From an uncultured Bergeyella sp. (lineage in GTDB: Bacteria > Bacteroidota > Bacteroidia > Flavobacteriales > Weeksellaceae): a DNA stretch of 18,932 nt. The stretch lies in contig CAKAOY010000011.1 of the NCBI GenBank assembly GCA_916710115.1, positions 1 through 18,932 of the forward strand, in the 5' to 3' direction. Below the pieces are notes generated by a model that searched no databases, was not told the origin of the DNA, and saw only the letters and a list, made by a program, of their open reading frames with translations. A program made the translations under genes and the position numbers. Of this stretch, positions 6,471 to 14,110 are shown one piece after another (positions within the stretch are counted from its first letter, which is position 1; each line of letters opens with the position of its first letter).

Positions 6471-7109
6471 TTAATTCCAATCTCCTTTGGTAATAATAAA
6501 TATATTCTCATCATCAAGCCCTGTAAGTTCATGCTCTACATTTATAGGAATATCATAGGTATCACTTTCTTTCAAAATAATATCTTTCCCTGATATATTG
6601 AATTTTATTTTTCCCTTGACAATTACAATCACTGCCTGCTGGTCAGTAATATGCTTTTCCAAAACTGCACCTTTCCCCAAAGCAACAGCCACCTGCTTCA
6701 TTTTCTTGCCTTTTTTAATATACGAAAATGTAGGTTTATCATTTCGGAATGAAAGTTTATCTTTATAGTCAATCACCTGCACTTCCTTCACTTTATCCAA
6801 TGTCTCCGCATTAAAGGCCTTGATACCATATTTTTCAAGTTCCTTTTCTGCCATTTTTGCTCTATCTCCTTTTTTACAAAAGACCACAACTTTTTTACCT
6901 TTAAAATCTTCCAATCTATCTTTCAACTCATCCAAGGGAATATTAATAGCATTCCTCACACTTCCAACTTGAAATTGCTCAGGCGAACGGACATCCACCA
7001 AGATAGATTGCTTATCATTTATCACTTGTTCTATTGTTTGAGCCTTAATATTAGCCAAAAACGAACTACACACCATACCAAAAATTGGTAAAACTTTGTT
7101 ATATTTCAT
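6471..7109 (-). CDS. Exported rhodanese-cupin fusion protein
   Basis: A 212-residue protein predicted to work outside the cytoplasm. Residues 1-23 look like a signal peptide ending NIKA before Q; Cys14 is in a context (GMVC) that does not fit a lipobox. Residues 25 to about 110 are a rhodanese-like domain with ILVDVRSPEQFQVGSVRNAINIP and the active-site loop VVFCKKGDRA, whose Cys78 is the expected sulphur carrier. Residues about 138-208 resemble a small cupin barrel (GAVLEKHITDQQAVIVIVKG, then YDIPINVEHEL). The cupin keeps two likely histidine ligands (His153, His193) but lacks the full HxH...E set, so metal binding may be weak or lost. The gene stands alone between a convergent exporter pair and divergent rpsT, with its own promoter. 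Substrate and partner are unknown; sulphur or redox chemistry in the periplasm is an inference. Confidence 0.8.
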   Translation of the reverse strand: MKYNKVLPIFGMVCSSFLANIKAQTIEQVINDKQSILVDVRSPEQFQVGSVRNAINIPLDELKDRLEDFKGKKVVVFCKKGDRAKMAEKELEKYGIKAFNAETLDKVKEVQVIDYKDKLSFRNDKPTFSYIKKGKKMKQVAVALGKGAVLEKHITDQQAVIVIVKGKIKFNISGKDIILKESDTYDIPINVEHELTGLDDENIFIITKGDWN

Positions 7110-7133
7110 ATGTTTTTATTATTTTTACTAATG

Positions 7134-7165
7134 CAAAATTACAATTTTTACCACTGATATACAAA
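7134..7165 (-). promoter_or_regulatory. Promoter of the rhodanese-cupin gene
   Basis: On the minus strand TTTG (7162-7165) and TAATTTTG (7134-7141) are separated by 20 bases, the Bacteroidota pattern. The leader would be about 20 bases. It is divergent from the rpsT promoter, roughly 50 bases away. Confidence 0.6.
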
Positions 7166-7213
7166 CTTTTATAAAATTATTAAAAAAATATTTTAAAAAA
7201 AAGTTAATAAAAA

Positions 7214-7244
7214 TTTGCATATTAAAAAAAAATCCATACCTTTG
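7214..7244 (+). promoter_or_regulatory. Promoter of rpsT
   Basis: TTTG at 7214-7217 and TACCTTTG at 7237-7244 are separated by exactly 19 bases, a full match to the Bacteroidota consensus. The predicted start of transcription near 7248 excludes an upstream TTG (7215) as translation start and supports the ATG at 7266. Confidence 0.78.
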
Positions 7245-7265
7245 CAACCTAAATCAGAAACAGAT

Positions 7266-7520
7266 ATGGCAAATCATAAATCAGCATTAAAGAGAATTAG
7301 ACAAAACGCAGTAAAAAGATTGCGTAACAGATACTACCACAAGACTGCAAGAACTGCAATCAAAGTATTAAGAAATGAAGAAGATAAAGCAAAAGCTTCT
7401 GAGCAATTGCCAAAAGTAATCTCTTTAGTGGATAGATTAGTTAAAAAGAATATTATTCATAAAAATAAAGCTGCTAACTTAAAATCTAAATTAACTAAGC
7501 ACGTAAATAAGCTTGCTTAA
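7266..7520 (+). CDS. rpsT: 30S ribosomal protein S20
   Basis: S20 binds 16S rRNA early in assembly of the small subunit. The 84-residue product is Lys/Arg-rich and helical, starting MANHKSALKRIRQNAVKRLR, the conserved family N-terminus, and ending with the KNIIHKNKAANLKSKLTKHVNKL helix segment. The frame is open further upstream to a TTG inside the promoter, but the family N-terminus and promoter position fix the ATG at 7266. Two tRNA-Glu genes follow 14 bases later with no terminator between, so the tRNAs may be partly made by read-through from rpsT. Confidence 0.97.
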   Translation: MANHKSALKRIRQNAVKRLRNRYYHKTARTAIKVLRNEEDKAKASEQLPKVISLVDRLVKKNIIHKNKAANLKSKLTKHVNKLA

Positions 7521-7534
7521 TTAGTATAAATTTT

Positions 7535-7606
7535 GGCCCGTTCGTCTATCGGTTAGGACTCAAGATTTTCATTCTTGCAAGAGGGGTTCGATTCCCCTAC
7601 GGGCTA
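7535..7606 (+). tRNA. tRNA-Glu (anticodon TTC), copy 1
   Basis: The 72-base sequence folds into a cloverleaf. The acceptor stem GGCCCGT pairs with ACGGGCT, with a terminal G-U. The anticodon stem CAAGA/TCTTG closes the loop TTTTCAT with anticodon TTC, and the T-arm GAGGGGTTCGATTCCCCT is standard. The discriminator base is A, and CCA is not encoded. It sits 14 bases after rpsT and upstream of the glutamyl-tRNA synthetase gene. Confidence 0.96.
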
Positions 7607-7607
7607 C

Positions 7608-7636
7608 TTATCTTTTTTTTAAATATAAAAAGATAA
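7608..7636 (+). other. AT-rich hairpin between the two tRNA-Glu genes
   Basis: TTATCTTTTT (7608-7617) can pair with AAAAAGATAA (7627-7636) over a nine-base loop. It begins two bases after the first tRNA and could guide 3' processing or simply be AT-rich spacer. Confidence 0.4.
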
Positions 7637-7665
7637 TATCTATTTATTTAAAATTAAACTTACTT

Positions 7666-7737
7666 GGCCCGTTCGTCTATCGGTTAGGACTCAAGATTTT
7701 CATTCTTGCAAGAGGGGTTCGATTCCCCTACGGGCTA
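7666..7737 (+). tRNA. tRNA-Glu (anticodon TTC), copy 2
   Basis: The sequence is identical over all 72 bases to the copy at 7535, with the same TTC anticodon and no encoded CCA. The 59-base spacer between copies is not repeated after the second one, so the duplication unit is essentially the tRNA itself. A strong terminator follows within five bases. Confidence 0.96.
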
Positions 7738-7741
7738 CGAG

Positions 7742-7776
7742 AAAAAACATTCAAGAGATATTCTTGAGTGTTTTTT
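7742..7776 (+). terminator. Terminator of the rpsT-tRNA-Glu unit
   Basis: A 15-bp stem (with one T-G pair) formed by 7742-7756 and 7762-7776 around a five-base loop, with a run of seven T at the 3' side. It separates the tRNAs from the gltX promoter. Confidence 0.88.
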
Positions 7777-7788
7777 TGTTATTTATCC

Positions 7789-7819
7789 TTTGATAGCCTA
7801 CCAAAAATCATTACCTTTG
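7789..7819 (+). promoter_or_regulatory. Promoter of gltX
   Basis: TTTG at 7789-7792, a 19-base spacer and TACCTTTG at 7812-7819 match the consensus fully. The -7 octamer and spacing are identical to those of the rpsT promoter. The leader to the ATG at 7841 would be about 17 bases. Confidence 0.78.
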
Positions 7820-7840
7820 TAATTATAAAATTAAATAAAA

Positions 7841-9352
7841 ATGAAAAAAATAAGAGTTCGTTTTGCCCCTAGTCCGACAGGAGCTTTGCATTTAGGTGGA
7901 ATGAGAACCGCTCTCTACGATTATCTCTTTGCAAAAGGTAAAGATGGTGATTTTGTTTTGAGAATAGAAGATACCGACACAGCTCGTTTCGTAGAAGGTG
8001 CCGAAGAATACATAATGGAGGCGTTGGAATGGTGTGGAATAATCCCCGATGAAAGTCCTAAAAAAGGTGGGCCATACGGCCCTTATCGTCAGTCTGAAAG
8101 AAGGGATATTTACGATAAATACACCGAACAAATTCTAAAAACAGATTATGCATACATCGCTTTTGATACTCCTGAAGAGTTGGATGCGGTCCGTAATGAA
8201 TTTGAAGCGAGAGGTGAAGTTTTTGCCTATAACTACCAAACGCGCGAAAGATTAAGAAACTCTATTTCACTATCAAAAGAGGAAGTTCAGCAACTTATCA
8301 ATGATAAAATTCCTTATGTTGTTCGTTTCAAAATGCCATTTGATAGAGTTCTCAATTTAGAAGATATTATCCGTGGAAAATTTCCTGTAAATACAAACAC
8401 CTTAGATGATAAGGTTTTAGTAAAAAATGACGGTATGCCTACCTATCATTTTGCCAATATTATTGATGACCACGAAATGAAAATATCCCATGTTATTCGT
8501 GGAGAAGAGTGGTTGCCATCAATGGGACTACACATATTGTTATACGAAGCTATGGGCTGGGAAGCTCCAGAATTTGCACACTTATCGCTCATTCTAAAAC
8601 CTGAAGGGAAAGGAAAACTTAGCAAAAGAGATGGCGCAAAATTTGGTTTTCCTGTATTTCCATTAGATTTTCACGACAAAACATCAAATGAAATTTTCAA
8701 AGGATACCGTGAAGAAGGTTATTTCCCGGAAGCACTTATCAATTTCTTGGCCCTATTAGGTTGGTCACCAACAGAAGATAAAGAAATCCTTAGCTTAGAT
8801 GAAATGATTAAGGAATTTGACCTCCACAAAGTTCATAAAGCGGGAGCTAGATTTAGTAAGGAAAAAGCAGAATGGTTCAACCATCAGTATCTACAAAAGA
8901 AAAATAATAGCGAACTCATCAGCCTTTTGAAAAATATTGACGAAGTTCAAAAATCTCAAATTTCAGAGAATAGGTTAGAGAAAATTATCTCTTTAATGAA
9001 AGAAAGAGCAACTTTCGTAAAGGATATTTATAATGAAGGGAAATTCTTCTTTATTGCTCCTTCAATTTTTGATGAAAAAGGTGTAAAAAAAGCATGGAAA
9101 AATGATACTTCCGAAATTATCACAAATCTTTATGAAGTTCTAAAAGAGCAAGAAAATTTCTCAGTGGAATCTATTAAAGAAACTATCCATCATTTTACTG
9201 AATCAAAAGAATTGGGTATGGGGAGAGTAATGATGCCTCTACGACTTGCCTTAGTTGGAGAGCTAAAAGGTCCTGATGTTCCCGAAATTATGGAACTCAT
9301 TGGTAAAAAGGAAACATTAAAAAGAATACAATTTATTCTCAATACATTATAA
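7841..9352 (+). CDS. gltX: Glutamyl-tRNA synthetase
   Basis: A class I aminoacyl-tRNA synthetase that charges tRNA-Glu with glutamate in the cytoplasm. The 503-residue product has the nucleotide-binding signature FAPSPTGALHLGG with the HIGH-type motif at residues 17-20, VLRIEDTDTAR shortly after, a central VIRGEEWLPSMGLHILLYEAM, and the KMSKS-type loop KLSKR at 259-263. The C-terminal part is helical, as expected for the anticodon-binding domain. Length is normal for the family. It has its own promoter and is followed by a terminator shared with the convergent bacilliredoxin gene. Its substrate tRNA genes lie immediately upstream. Confidence 0.97.
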   Translation: MKKIRVRFAPSPTGALHLGGMRTALYDYLFAKGKDGDFVLRIEDTDTARFVEGAEEYIMEALEWCGIIPDESPKKGGPYGPYRQSERRDIYDKYTEQILKTDYAYIAFDTPEELDAVRNEFEARGEVFAYNYQTRERLRNSISLSKEEVQQLINDKIPYVVRFKMPFDRVLNLEDIIRGKFPVNTNTLDDKVLVKNDGMPTYHFANIIDDHEMKISHVIRGEEWLPSMGLHILLYEAMGWEAPEFAHLSLILKPEGKGKLSKRDGAKFGFPVFPLDFHDKTSNEIFKGYREEGYFPEALINFLALLGWSPTEDKEILSLDEMIKEFDLHKVHKAGARFSKEKAEWFNHQYLQKKNNSELISLLKNIDEVQKSQISENRLEKIISLMKERATFVKDIYNEGKFFFIAPSIFDEKGVKKAWKNDTSEIITNLYEVLKEQENFSVESIKETIHHFTESKELGMGRVMMPLRLALVGELKGPDVPEIMELIGKKETLKRIQFILNTL

Positions 9353-9354
9353 AT

Positions 9355-9385
9355 AAAAAAGAGAGATTTAAAATCTCTCTTTTTT
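9355..9385. terminator. Bidirectional terminator between gltX and the bacilliredoxin gene
   Basis: The stem AAAAAAGAGAGAT with ATCTCTCTTTTTT around a five-base loop has an A-run before and a T-run after, so it can terminate both strands. It lies 2 bases after the gltX stop and 3 bases from the convergent stop. Confidence 0.88.
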
Positions 9386-9388
9386 TAT

Positions 9389-9799
9389 TTAACAATATTC
9401 TTCGTAAGCTGATTGAAGATTTGCAGCCAAAGCACCGATAGCATTTCCTTCAATATGATGTCTTTCGAGCATATGGACTAATTCACCATCTTTGAAAAGA
9501 GCAATACATGGAGAACTTGGAGGGAATGGTGCGAGATGTTTTCTTGCTTCTGCAACAGCCTCGTGATCTACCCCTGCAAATACTGTAATTAGATGATCTG
9601 GTTTTTTATCACCTGTTAATGAATATATCACTCCCGGTCTTGCTCCTGATGCAGCGCACCCACAAACGGAGTTTAATACCAATAATGTTGTTCCTTCTCT
9701 TTTAAGTGCTTCATTTACCTGCTCTGGTGTTGTCAAATCTTCAAACCCCTTATCTGTAAGTTCCGCCTTCATCGGCAATACTAAATCTATTGGATACAT
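9389..9799 (-). CDS. BrxA/BrxB family bacilliredoxin
   Basis: A 136-residue cytoplasmic thioredoxin-fold protein of the family formerly called YphP/YqiW (DUF1094). Characterised members remove bacillithiol from oxidised protein thiols. The sequence shows the family start MYPIDLVLPMKAELTDKGFE, the signature NSVCGCAASGARPGV with the CGC redox motif, and SSPCIALFKDGELVHMLERH followed by a C-terminal EEYC. Bacillithiol synthesis is known in many Bacteroidota, so the role is plausible, although no bsh gene is in the window. The start lies 28 bases after ftsZ on the same strand without a terminator, so it probably belongs to the ftsQAZ transcript. The choice between BrxA and BrxB cannot be made here. 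Confidence 0.93.
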   Translation of the reverse strand: MYPIDLVLPMKAELTDKGFEDLTTPEQVNEALKREGTTLLVLNSVCGCAASGARPGVIYSLTGDKKPDHLITVFAGVDHEAVAEARKHLAPFPPSSPCIALFKDGELVHMLERHHIEGNAIGALAANLQSAYEEYC

Positions 9800-9827
9800 T
9801 TCTTATTTTTTTATTATTTAATTATTC

Positions 9828-11651
9828 TTATTTTTTTCTAAATATTGGGATTTCTATATTATCAAATCTATTATCTTCATCATTAAACTGATAGCGTGTA
9901 TTATATTTTGCTAATCTTTGCAATCTTTCATTATTTATATTAGAGATTGATTCTTCTTCTGTGACAAAACATTCCTCATCTTCATTTTGATGCATAACTA
10001 TTTTCTCCTCCATAATAATACTTTCATTTTCATCCTCCTTATTTTTCACATCATCATTTTCTTCAAACATACTTCCGGACTCATCTATAAACTGAGGAGA
10101 CTCAATAACTAATTCAATTTCTGGACTTGTCTTAGTCGTAGTATTGAATTTTGCTATCACTTCCACATCGGAATCCTCTTCATCTAGAGAATATTGTACT
10201 CTTTCATCCGAATCTTCCTCACTTTGTACTTCTTCTCCATTTTTAAGAATTTCTATATCTGGTTCCTCATAAACTTCTGCTTCATCATTAGGAGATACCT
10301 CACTTACCTCTCCTATGAAATGGTCTTTTTCTTTTATATCAAATTGAATTTCGGTATCGGTATCATCCTGCAAAAAGCCATCACTATCTCCATATTCATT
10401 AGAATCCTCATTAGTTGTTTCCTTCTCCGAATGTCCTAATTTTTTTTTTTCAAACCCAAATGCAAAAGTCTGGGTTTCTTCTTCGTTATCTAAATCATCT
10501 AATAAATTATTTTGCTTATAATCTGTTGCTTCTTCAGTAGTACTTTCATCTAAATCATTTAGACGAAATACACTTTTTTGTTCATTACTTACCTCATTAT
10601 TTTCCTCCTCTTTTTTCTGAGGCGTAGTTGTTGGTGCATCTAATGATAGAATCTCCTTTGGTGCTGGTGTTACATTAAGGTTAGTTTTGTTAAAACCAGT
10701 TGCAATCACAAGTACGCTAATAGCATCTCCAAGGCTTTCGTCTCTCCCTGTTCCGAAAATAATTTCAGCTGTATTTCCTGCCTCGTCTTGGATATATTGC
10801 TGAATTTTCTGTACCTCTTTCATTGTAGCCTCTGTATTACCACTAAGTATCAACAATAGCACATCTTTTGCTCCTTCAATTTTATTATCATTAAGGAGTG
10901 GAGAATCCAAGGCTTTCCTCACTGCCTCATCAGCTCTACCTTCGCCAGAAGCTATTCCTATAGACATCAGTGCTATACCTGAATTTTTCAACACCGTCTC
11001 TGCATCTCGGAAGTCTATGTTAATATGGAAAAAACCCGTAATAACTTCTGCCATTCCCTTTGCTGCGTTGGTAAGAATCTCATCAGCACGAGAGAGCCCT
11101 TCGGAAAAAGGCAAATCTTCATAATGTTGTACTAATCTATCATTATTAATCACTATGAGGGAATCTACATTATCTCTCAACTTTTCGAGTCCTTGTTCAG
11201 CTTGTTGCTTTCTTCTTTTTCCTTCTACAGAAAACGGAACGGTCACTATTCCCACTGTGAGGATTCCCATTTCACGAGCTGTTTTAGCAATAATTGGTGC
11301 TGCTCCTGTACCTGTTCCACCGCCCATACCAGCCGTTACAAATACCATTTTGGTATTTTTCCCCAATGATTCTTTTATTTCCTCGATACTTTCAAGTGCT
11401 GCCGCCTCCCCTACTTCAGGCTTAGCTCCTGCACCAAGACCTTGTGTAGAATTCACTCCCAACTGTACCTTATTTTCAATTGGATTATTTTGTAGTGCCT
11501 GTGCATCGGTATTATATATCACGAAATCTACACCTTTGATACCCTTCGCGTACATACTTTTTAAGGCATTATTTCCGCCTCCACCGACACCAACCACTTT
11601 TATGATTGATGAATTTCCTTTTTGTAATTGAAAATCAATATTCCCGTCCAT
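9828..11651 (-). CDS. ftsZ: Cell division protein FtsZ
   Basis: Tubulin-like GTPase that polymerises into the division ring. Of 607 residues, about 13-325 form the conserved core. It has VGVGGGGNNAL at 20-30, the GTP-binding GGGTGTG at 110-116, the region RKQQAEQGLEKLRDNVDSLI, and the catalytic T7 loop NIDFRD at 211-216. Residues about 335-585 are a low-complexity, strongly acidic linker rich in Glu, Asp, Asn and Ser. The chain ends with NIEIPIFRKK, the conserved tail that binds FtsA and other partners. The protein is much longer than the roughly 380 residues of E. coli FtsZ because of the linker, as is common in Bacteroidota. The gene follows ftsA after 135 bases, a gap that holds a possible additional promoter. 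Confidence 0.98.
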   Translation of the reverse strand: MDGNIDFQLQKGNSSIIKVVGVGGGGNNALKSMYAKGIKGVDFVIYNTDAQALQNNPIENKVQLGVNSTQGLGAGAKPEVGEAAALESIEEIKESLGKNTKMVFVTAGMGGGTGTGAAPIIAKTAREMGILTVGIVTVPFSVEGKRRKQQAEQGLEKLRDNVDSLIVINNDRLVQHYEDLPFSEGLSRADEILTNAAKGMAEVITGFFHINIDFRDAETVLKNSGIALMSIGIASGEGRADEAVRKALDSPLLNDNKIEGAKDVLLLILSGNTEATMKEVQKIQQYIQDEAGNTAEIIFGTGRDESLGDAISVLVIATGFNKTNLNVTPAPKEILSLDAPTTTPQKKEEENNEVSNEQKSVFRLNDLDESTTEEATDYKQNNLLDDLDNEEETQTFAFGFEKKKLGHSEKETTNEDSNEYGDSDGFLQDDTDTEIQFDIKEKDHFIGEVSEVSPNDEAEVYEEPDIEILKNGEEVQSEEDSDERVQYSLDEEDSDVEVIAKFNTTTKTSPEIELVIESPQFIDESGSMFEENDDVKNKEDENESIIMEEKIVMHQNEDEECFVTEEESISNINNERLQRLAKYNTRYQFNDEDNRFDNIEIPIFRKK

Positions 11652-11712
11652 AAATTTGTGTCTTCAATTGTATATTTAACCTTTTACTTTAAATTAGTGA
11701 TATTTCAGAATA

Positions 11713-11720
11713 CAAATTTA
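11713..11720 (-). promoter_or_regulatory. Possible -7 element for ftsZ
   Basis: On the minus strand TAAATTTG fits TAnnTTTG and lies about 60 bases upstream of the ftsZ start in the ftsA-ftsZ gap. No clear -33 TTG is seen at the right distance, so support is limited. Confidence 0.33.
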
Positions 11721-11786
11721 GTAATAAAATTATGAATAATCATCATTATATTAAAGTATTTTAATAACTCGCTATTTTTTGTTAAA

Positions 11787-13193
11787 TTATTCTTCTTCTG
11801 GTAGATTGAGCCACTTTTTGCTACTCTCTGTAATTTGCTGAAATCCTTTTTTTAAAAAAGATAAAATATTCTTTTTTTCTACATCTGACACATCTTGCTC
11901 ATCATGGATATCTCTTTCGGCATCTATTGCAGGTAGTACATCACTTCCTGTAGTCTCTATCATATCTCTATTTTTCACCTCATCTACTTGCTGATATTCT
12001 TCTACTTTCGAATAACTTTCTTTTCTATCTTTTATTCTAATACTTTCTATCAATAGACCGATAGCAGTAGCATATTCTGGGATTTTTAGTACATCGTCAT
12101 AGTCATTTACAACATACTCACTCGGGATACCGATTCTTGTATCAAATCCTGTTTCTCTATCTATGAGTTCGGCTATATTTTTTAAATTAGAACCTCCTCC
12201 AGTGAGCACAATACCTGCTATTAATTTTTTCTTTTGCTCTGATGCTCCGTAGAGTTTCAATTCCATATTAATTAAATCTATTACCTCTTTTAGTCGTAGA
12301 TTAATAGTTTCTGCTAATCTTTTTATGGATATTTCTTTATCCGGACGATTACTAATCCCTGGTATGGTTACATAGGTATTTTCCTTCTCTTTTTCTGGCA
12401 TTGCCGAGCCATATTTTTTCTTCAATATTTCGGCATGCTTTTCTATGATAGAGTGTTTTTCTTTGATTTCTTCGGTAATAATTTTCCCGCCATTAGGTAT
12501 CACACAAGTATGACGAATGATATTATCTTTAAAGATGGCAATATCCGTAGTACCTCCTCCTATATCAATTAAGGCTACCCCTGCCTCTCTTTCTTCGGGT
12601 TTTAAAACAGCATCAGACGACGCAAGGGGCTCAAGGGTAATAGATTCTATATCTAGACCAGCTCCTCTAACGCATCTGGTGATATTTCTGATACTTGAAA
12701 TTTTCCCTACCACAACATGAAAATTGGCTTCTATCCTACTTCCACACATACCGATAGGTTCGTATATATCTCCCTGAGAATCAATTTTATACTCTTGTGG
12801 GATAACATGAATAATCTCCTCACCTGGAAGCATTGGTAATTTATCCACCTGACTTTTGAGCACCTCTATATCCTTCTCATTGATGATATCCTCAATATTA
12901 TCTCTTAAAATATAATCTGATCTCTGCAACGAACGAATATGATGCCCCGCAATCCCTACAGTTACTCTTTTGATTTTCACTCCTGAAATCCGCTCCGCAC
13001 CTTCTACTGCTCTCCTAATGGAGGAAATTGTTTGTTCTATATTTTGTATCACCCCTTGATTAACTCCTAGACTTTGGGACTTCCCCATTCCGAGTATTTC
13101 TATACCGCCATTAGGGGCTTTTCGTCCTACGATAGCTACTATTTTCGTAGTTCCTATATCCAACCCGACTGAATATTCGTATGTTTCTTCCAT
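11787..13193 (-). CDS. ftsA: Cell division protein FtsA
   Basis: Actin-like ATPase that tethers FtsZ to the membrane and recruits later division proteins. The 468-residue product has the phosphate-1 motif VGLDIGTTKIVAIVG at 9-23, the region typical of subdomain 1C around 85-165 (IPQEYKIDSQG, GMCGSRIEANFHVV), phosphate-2 DIGGGTTD at 210-217 and the adenosine motif GIVLTGGGSNL at 327-337. After the core comes a polar linker (about 388-440), and the end ILSFLKKGFQQITESSKKWL is an amphipathic helix suited to membrane attachment. The length exceeds E. coli FtsA (about 420) because of this linker. It starts 16 bases after ftsQ, so the genes are cotranscribed. Confidence 0.97.
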   Translation of the reverse strand: MEETYEYSVGLDIGTTKIVAIVGRKAPNGGIEILGMGKSQSLGVNQGVIQNIEQTISSIRRAVEGAERISGVKIKRVTVGIAGHHIRSLQRSDYILRDNIEDIINEKDIEVLKSQVDKLPMLPGEEIIHVIPQEYKIDSQGDIYEPIGMCGSRIEANFHVVVGKISSIRNITRCVRGAGLDIESITLEPLASSDAVLKPEEREAGVALIDIGGGTTDIAIFKDNIIRHTCVIPNGGKIITEEIKEKHSIIEKHAEILKKKYGSAMPEKEKENTYVTIPGISNRPDKEISIKRLAETINLRLKEVIDLINMELKLYGASEQKKKLIAGIVLTGGGSNLKNIAELIDRETGFDTRIGIPSEYVVNDYDDVLKIPEYATAIGLLIESIRIKDRKESYSKVEEYQQVDEVKNRDMIETTGSDVLPAIDAERDIHDEQDVSDVEKKNILSFLKKGFQQITESSKKWLNLPEEE

Positions 13194-13209
13194 TATTTGT
13201 ATTACAAAA

Positions 13210-13998
13210 TCAGTTTTTACTTTCTTCTTTTTTATCTATCATTTCTTTTTCTTCATCCACCATTTTTGCATTCTTATTACGTGTCGCCACGATTTGTCCA
13301 TTATATTTTAAGGAAATTTTAGAATATTTATCCATTTTTTCCCTTATCAAGATTTTATCCATAAAAGTTTTAAATCCTTTTAGTTTAAAATCTACATTGC
13401 TCAATTCTCCAAGTTCAACCTTAAAATTACCATCAATGGTAAAAAGGTAATAAGAATTATTTTTCTTTTCTATTCCAATAAAATACTTCTTATAGAATTC
13501 ATCCTTGTTTATAGTATTCACAAATTCCACAAGAGTTTTATACTCTGATGGTTGTACATCCCCCATCACCAATATACATTCGTACGAAAAATTAGTATTC
13601 ATAGGAAAGGAATTTCCTTTTTCATCTACATAAACCACCTCTTCCTTACTATTTTTCAATCTAAAAATAGGAACCTTCTGCTTGATATCCACATTAAGCC
13701 TCCCACTAAGATTGAGATATACATTGGCAGAATCCACCGCAGGAAAAGCTCTCACCTCTCTCTCTAATTTTGGGATATTTATGTCTTTTATTTTCCCCCT
13801 TGGATTTTGTTTTTTTACAATATTTACAATTTCTTTTTGGCTGATGAAATAGACGGGATGAATAGTTTGTTCAAAATTAACAACAATATCCCTATCGGTA
13901 ATGGTACGATTATTAAACTTTTTCAGAGAAAAATTGAGCAAAAAAATTAATGTTACGACGGTAATAATAATTTTTAACAGCCTATATTTAATCTTCAT
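13210..13998 (-). CDS. ftsQ: Cell division protein FtsQ
   Basis: Bitopic inner-membrane protein that links early and late parts of the divisome. The 262-residue product has a short basic cytoplasmic end (MKIKYRLLK), one transmembrane helix (about residues 9-22), a segment resembling the start of a POTRA domain (VYFISQKEIVNIVKKQ), then IPKLEREVRAFPAVDSANVYLNLSGRLNVDIKQKVPIFR, the most FtsQ-like part, and a DEKGNSFPM stretch. The end is highly charged (Lys/Glu-rich). An in-frame TTG at 14037 would add 13 residues but falls inside the promoter element, so the ATG at 13998 is preferred. Sequence conservation is low, as usual for FtsQ; position directly before ftsA makes the call secure. Confidence 0.9.
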   Translation of the reverse strand: MKIKYRLLKIIITVVTLIFLLNFSLKKFNNRTITDRDIVVNFEQTIHPVYFISQKEIVNIVKKQNPRGKIKDINIPKLEREVRAFPAVDSANVYLNLSGRLNVDIKQKVPIFRLKNSKEEVVYVDEKGNSFPMNTNFSYECILVMGDVQPSEYKTLVEFVNTINKDEFYKKYFIGIEKKNNSYYLFTIDGNFKVELGELSNVDFKLKGFKTFMDKILIREKMDKYSKISLKYNGQIVATRNKNAKMVDEEKEMIDKKEESKN

Positions 13999-14034
13999 TG
14001 GATGCCAAAAAATTTTATTAAATTGTATTTTCTG

Positions 14035-14065
14035 CAAAACTACAACTTAATATAAAAATAAACAA
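14035..14065 (-). promoter_or_regulatory. Promoter of ftsQAZ
   Basis: On the minus strand TTG (14063-14065) and TAGTTTTG (14035-14042) are separated by 20 bases, the Bacteroidota pattern. The leader before the ATG at 13998 would be about 30 bases. This suggests ftsQAZ can be transcribed independently of the upstream genes. Confidence 0.5.
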
Positions 14066-14110
14066 TCTTATTTTGAAATAAAAACACTAAAATTATATCT
14101 TATTACCCGC

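Noticed and set aside
7535..7737. Direct repeats as a CRISPR unit or attachment site
   Set aside because: The repeats are complete tRNA-Glu genes. There are only two copies, and no integrase or partial tRNA fragment is near.
10194..10439. Phe/Ile-rich plus-strand open frame inside ftsZ
   Set aside because: It is the complement of the acidic Glu/Asp linker codons, which produces apparent hydrophobic protein. No start signal or homology is recognisable.
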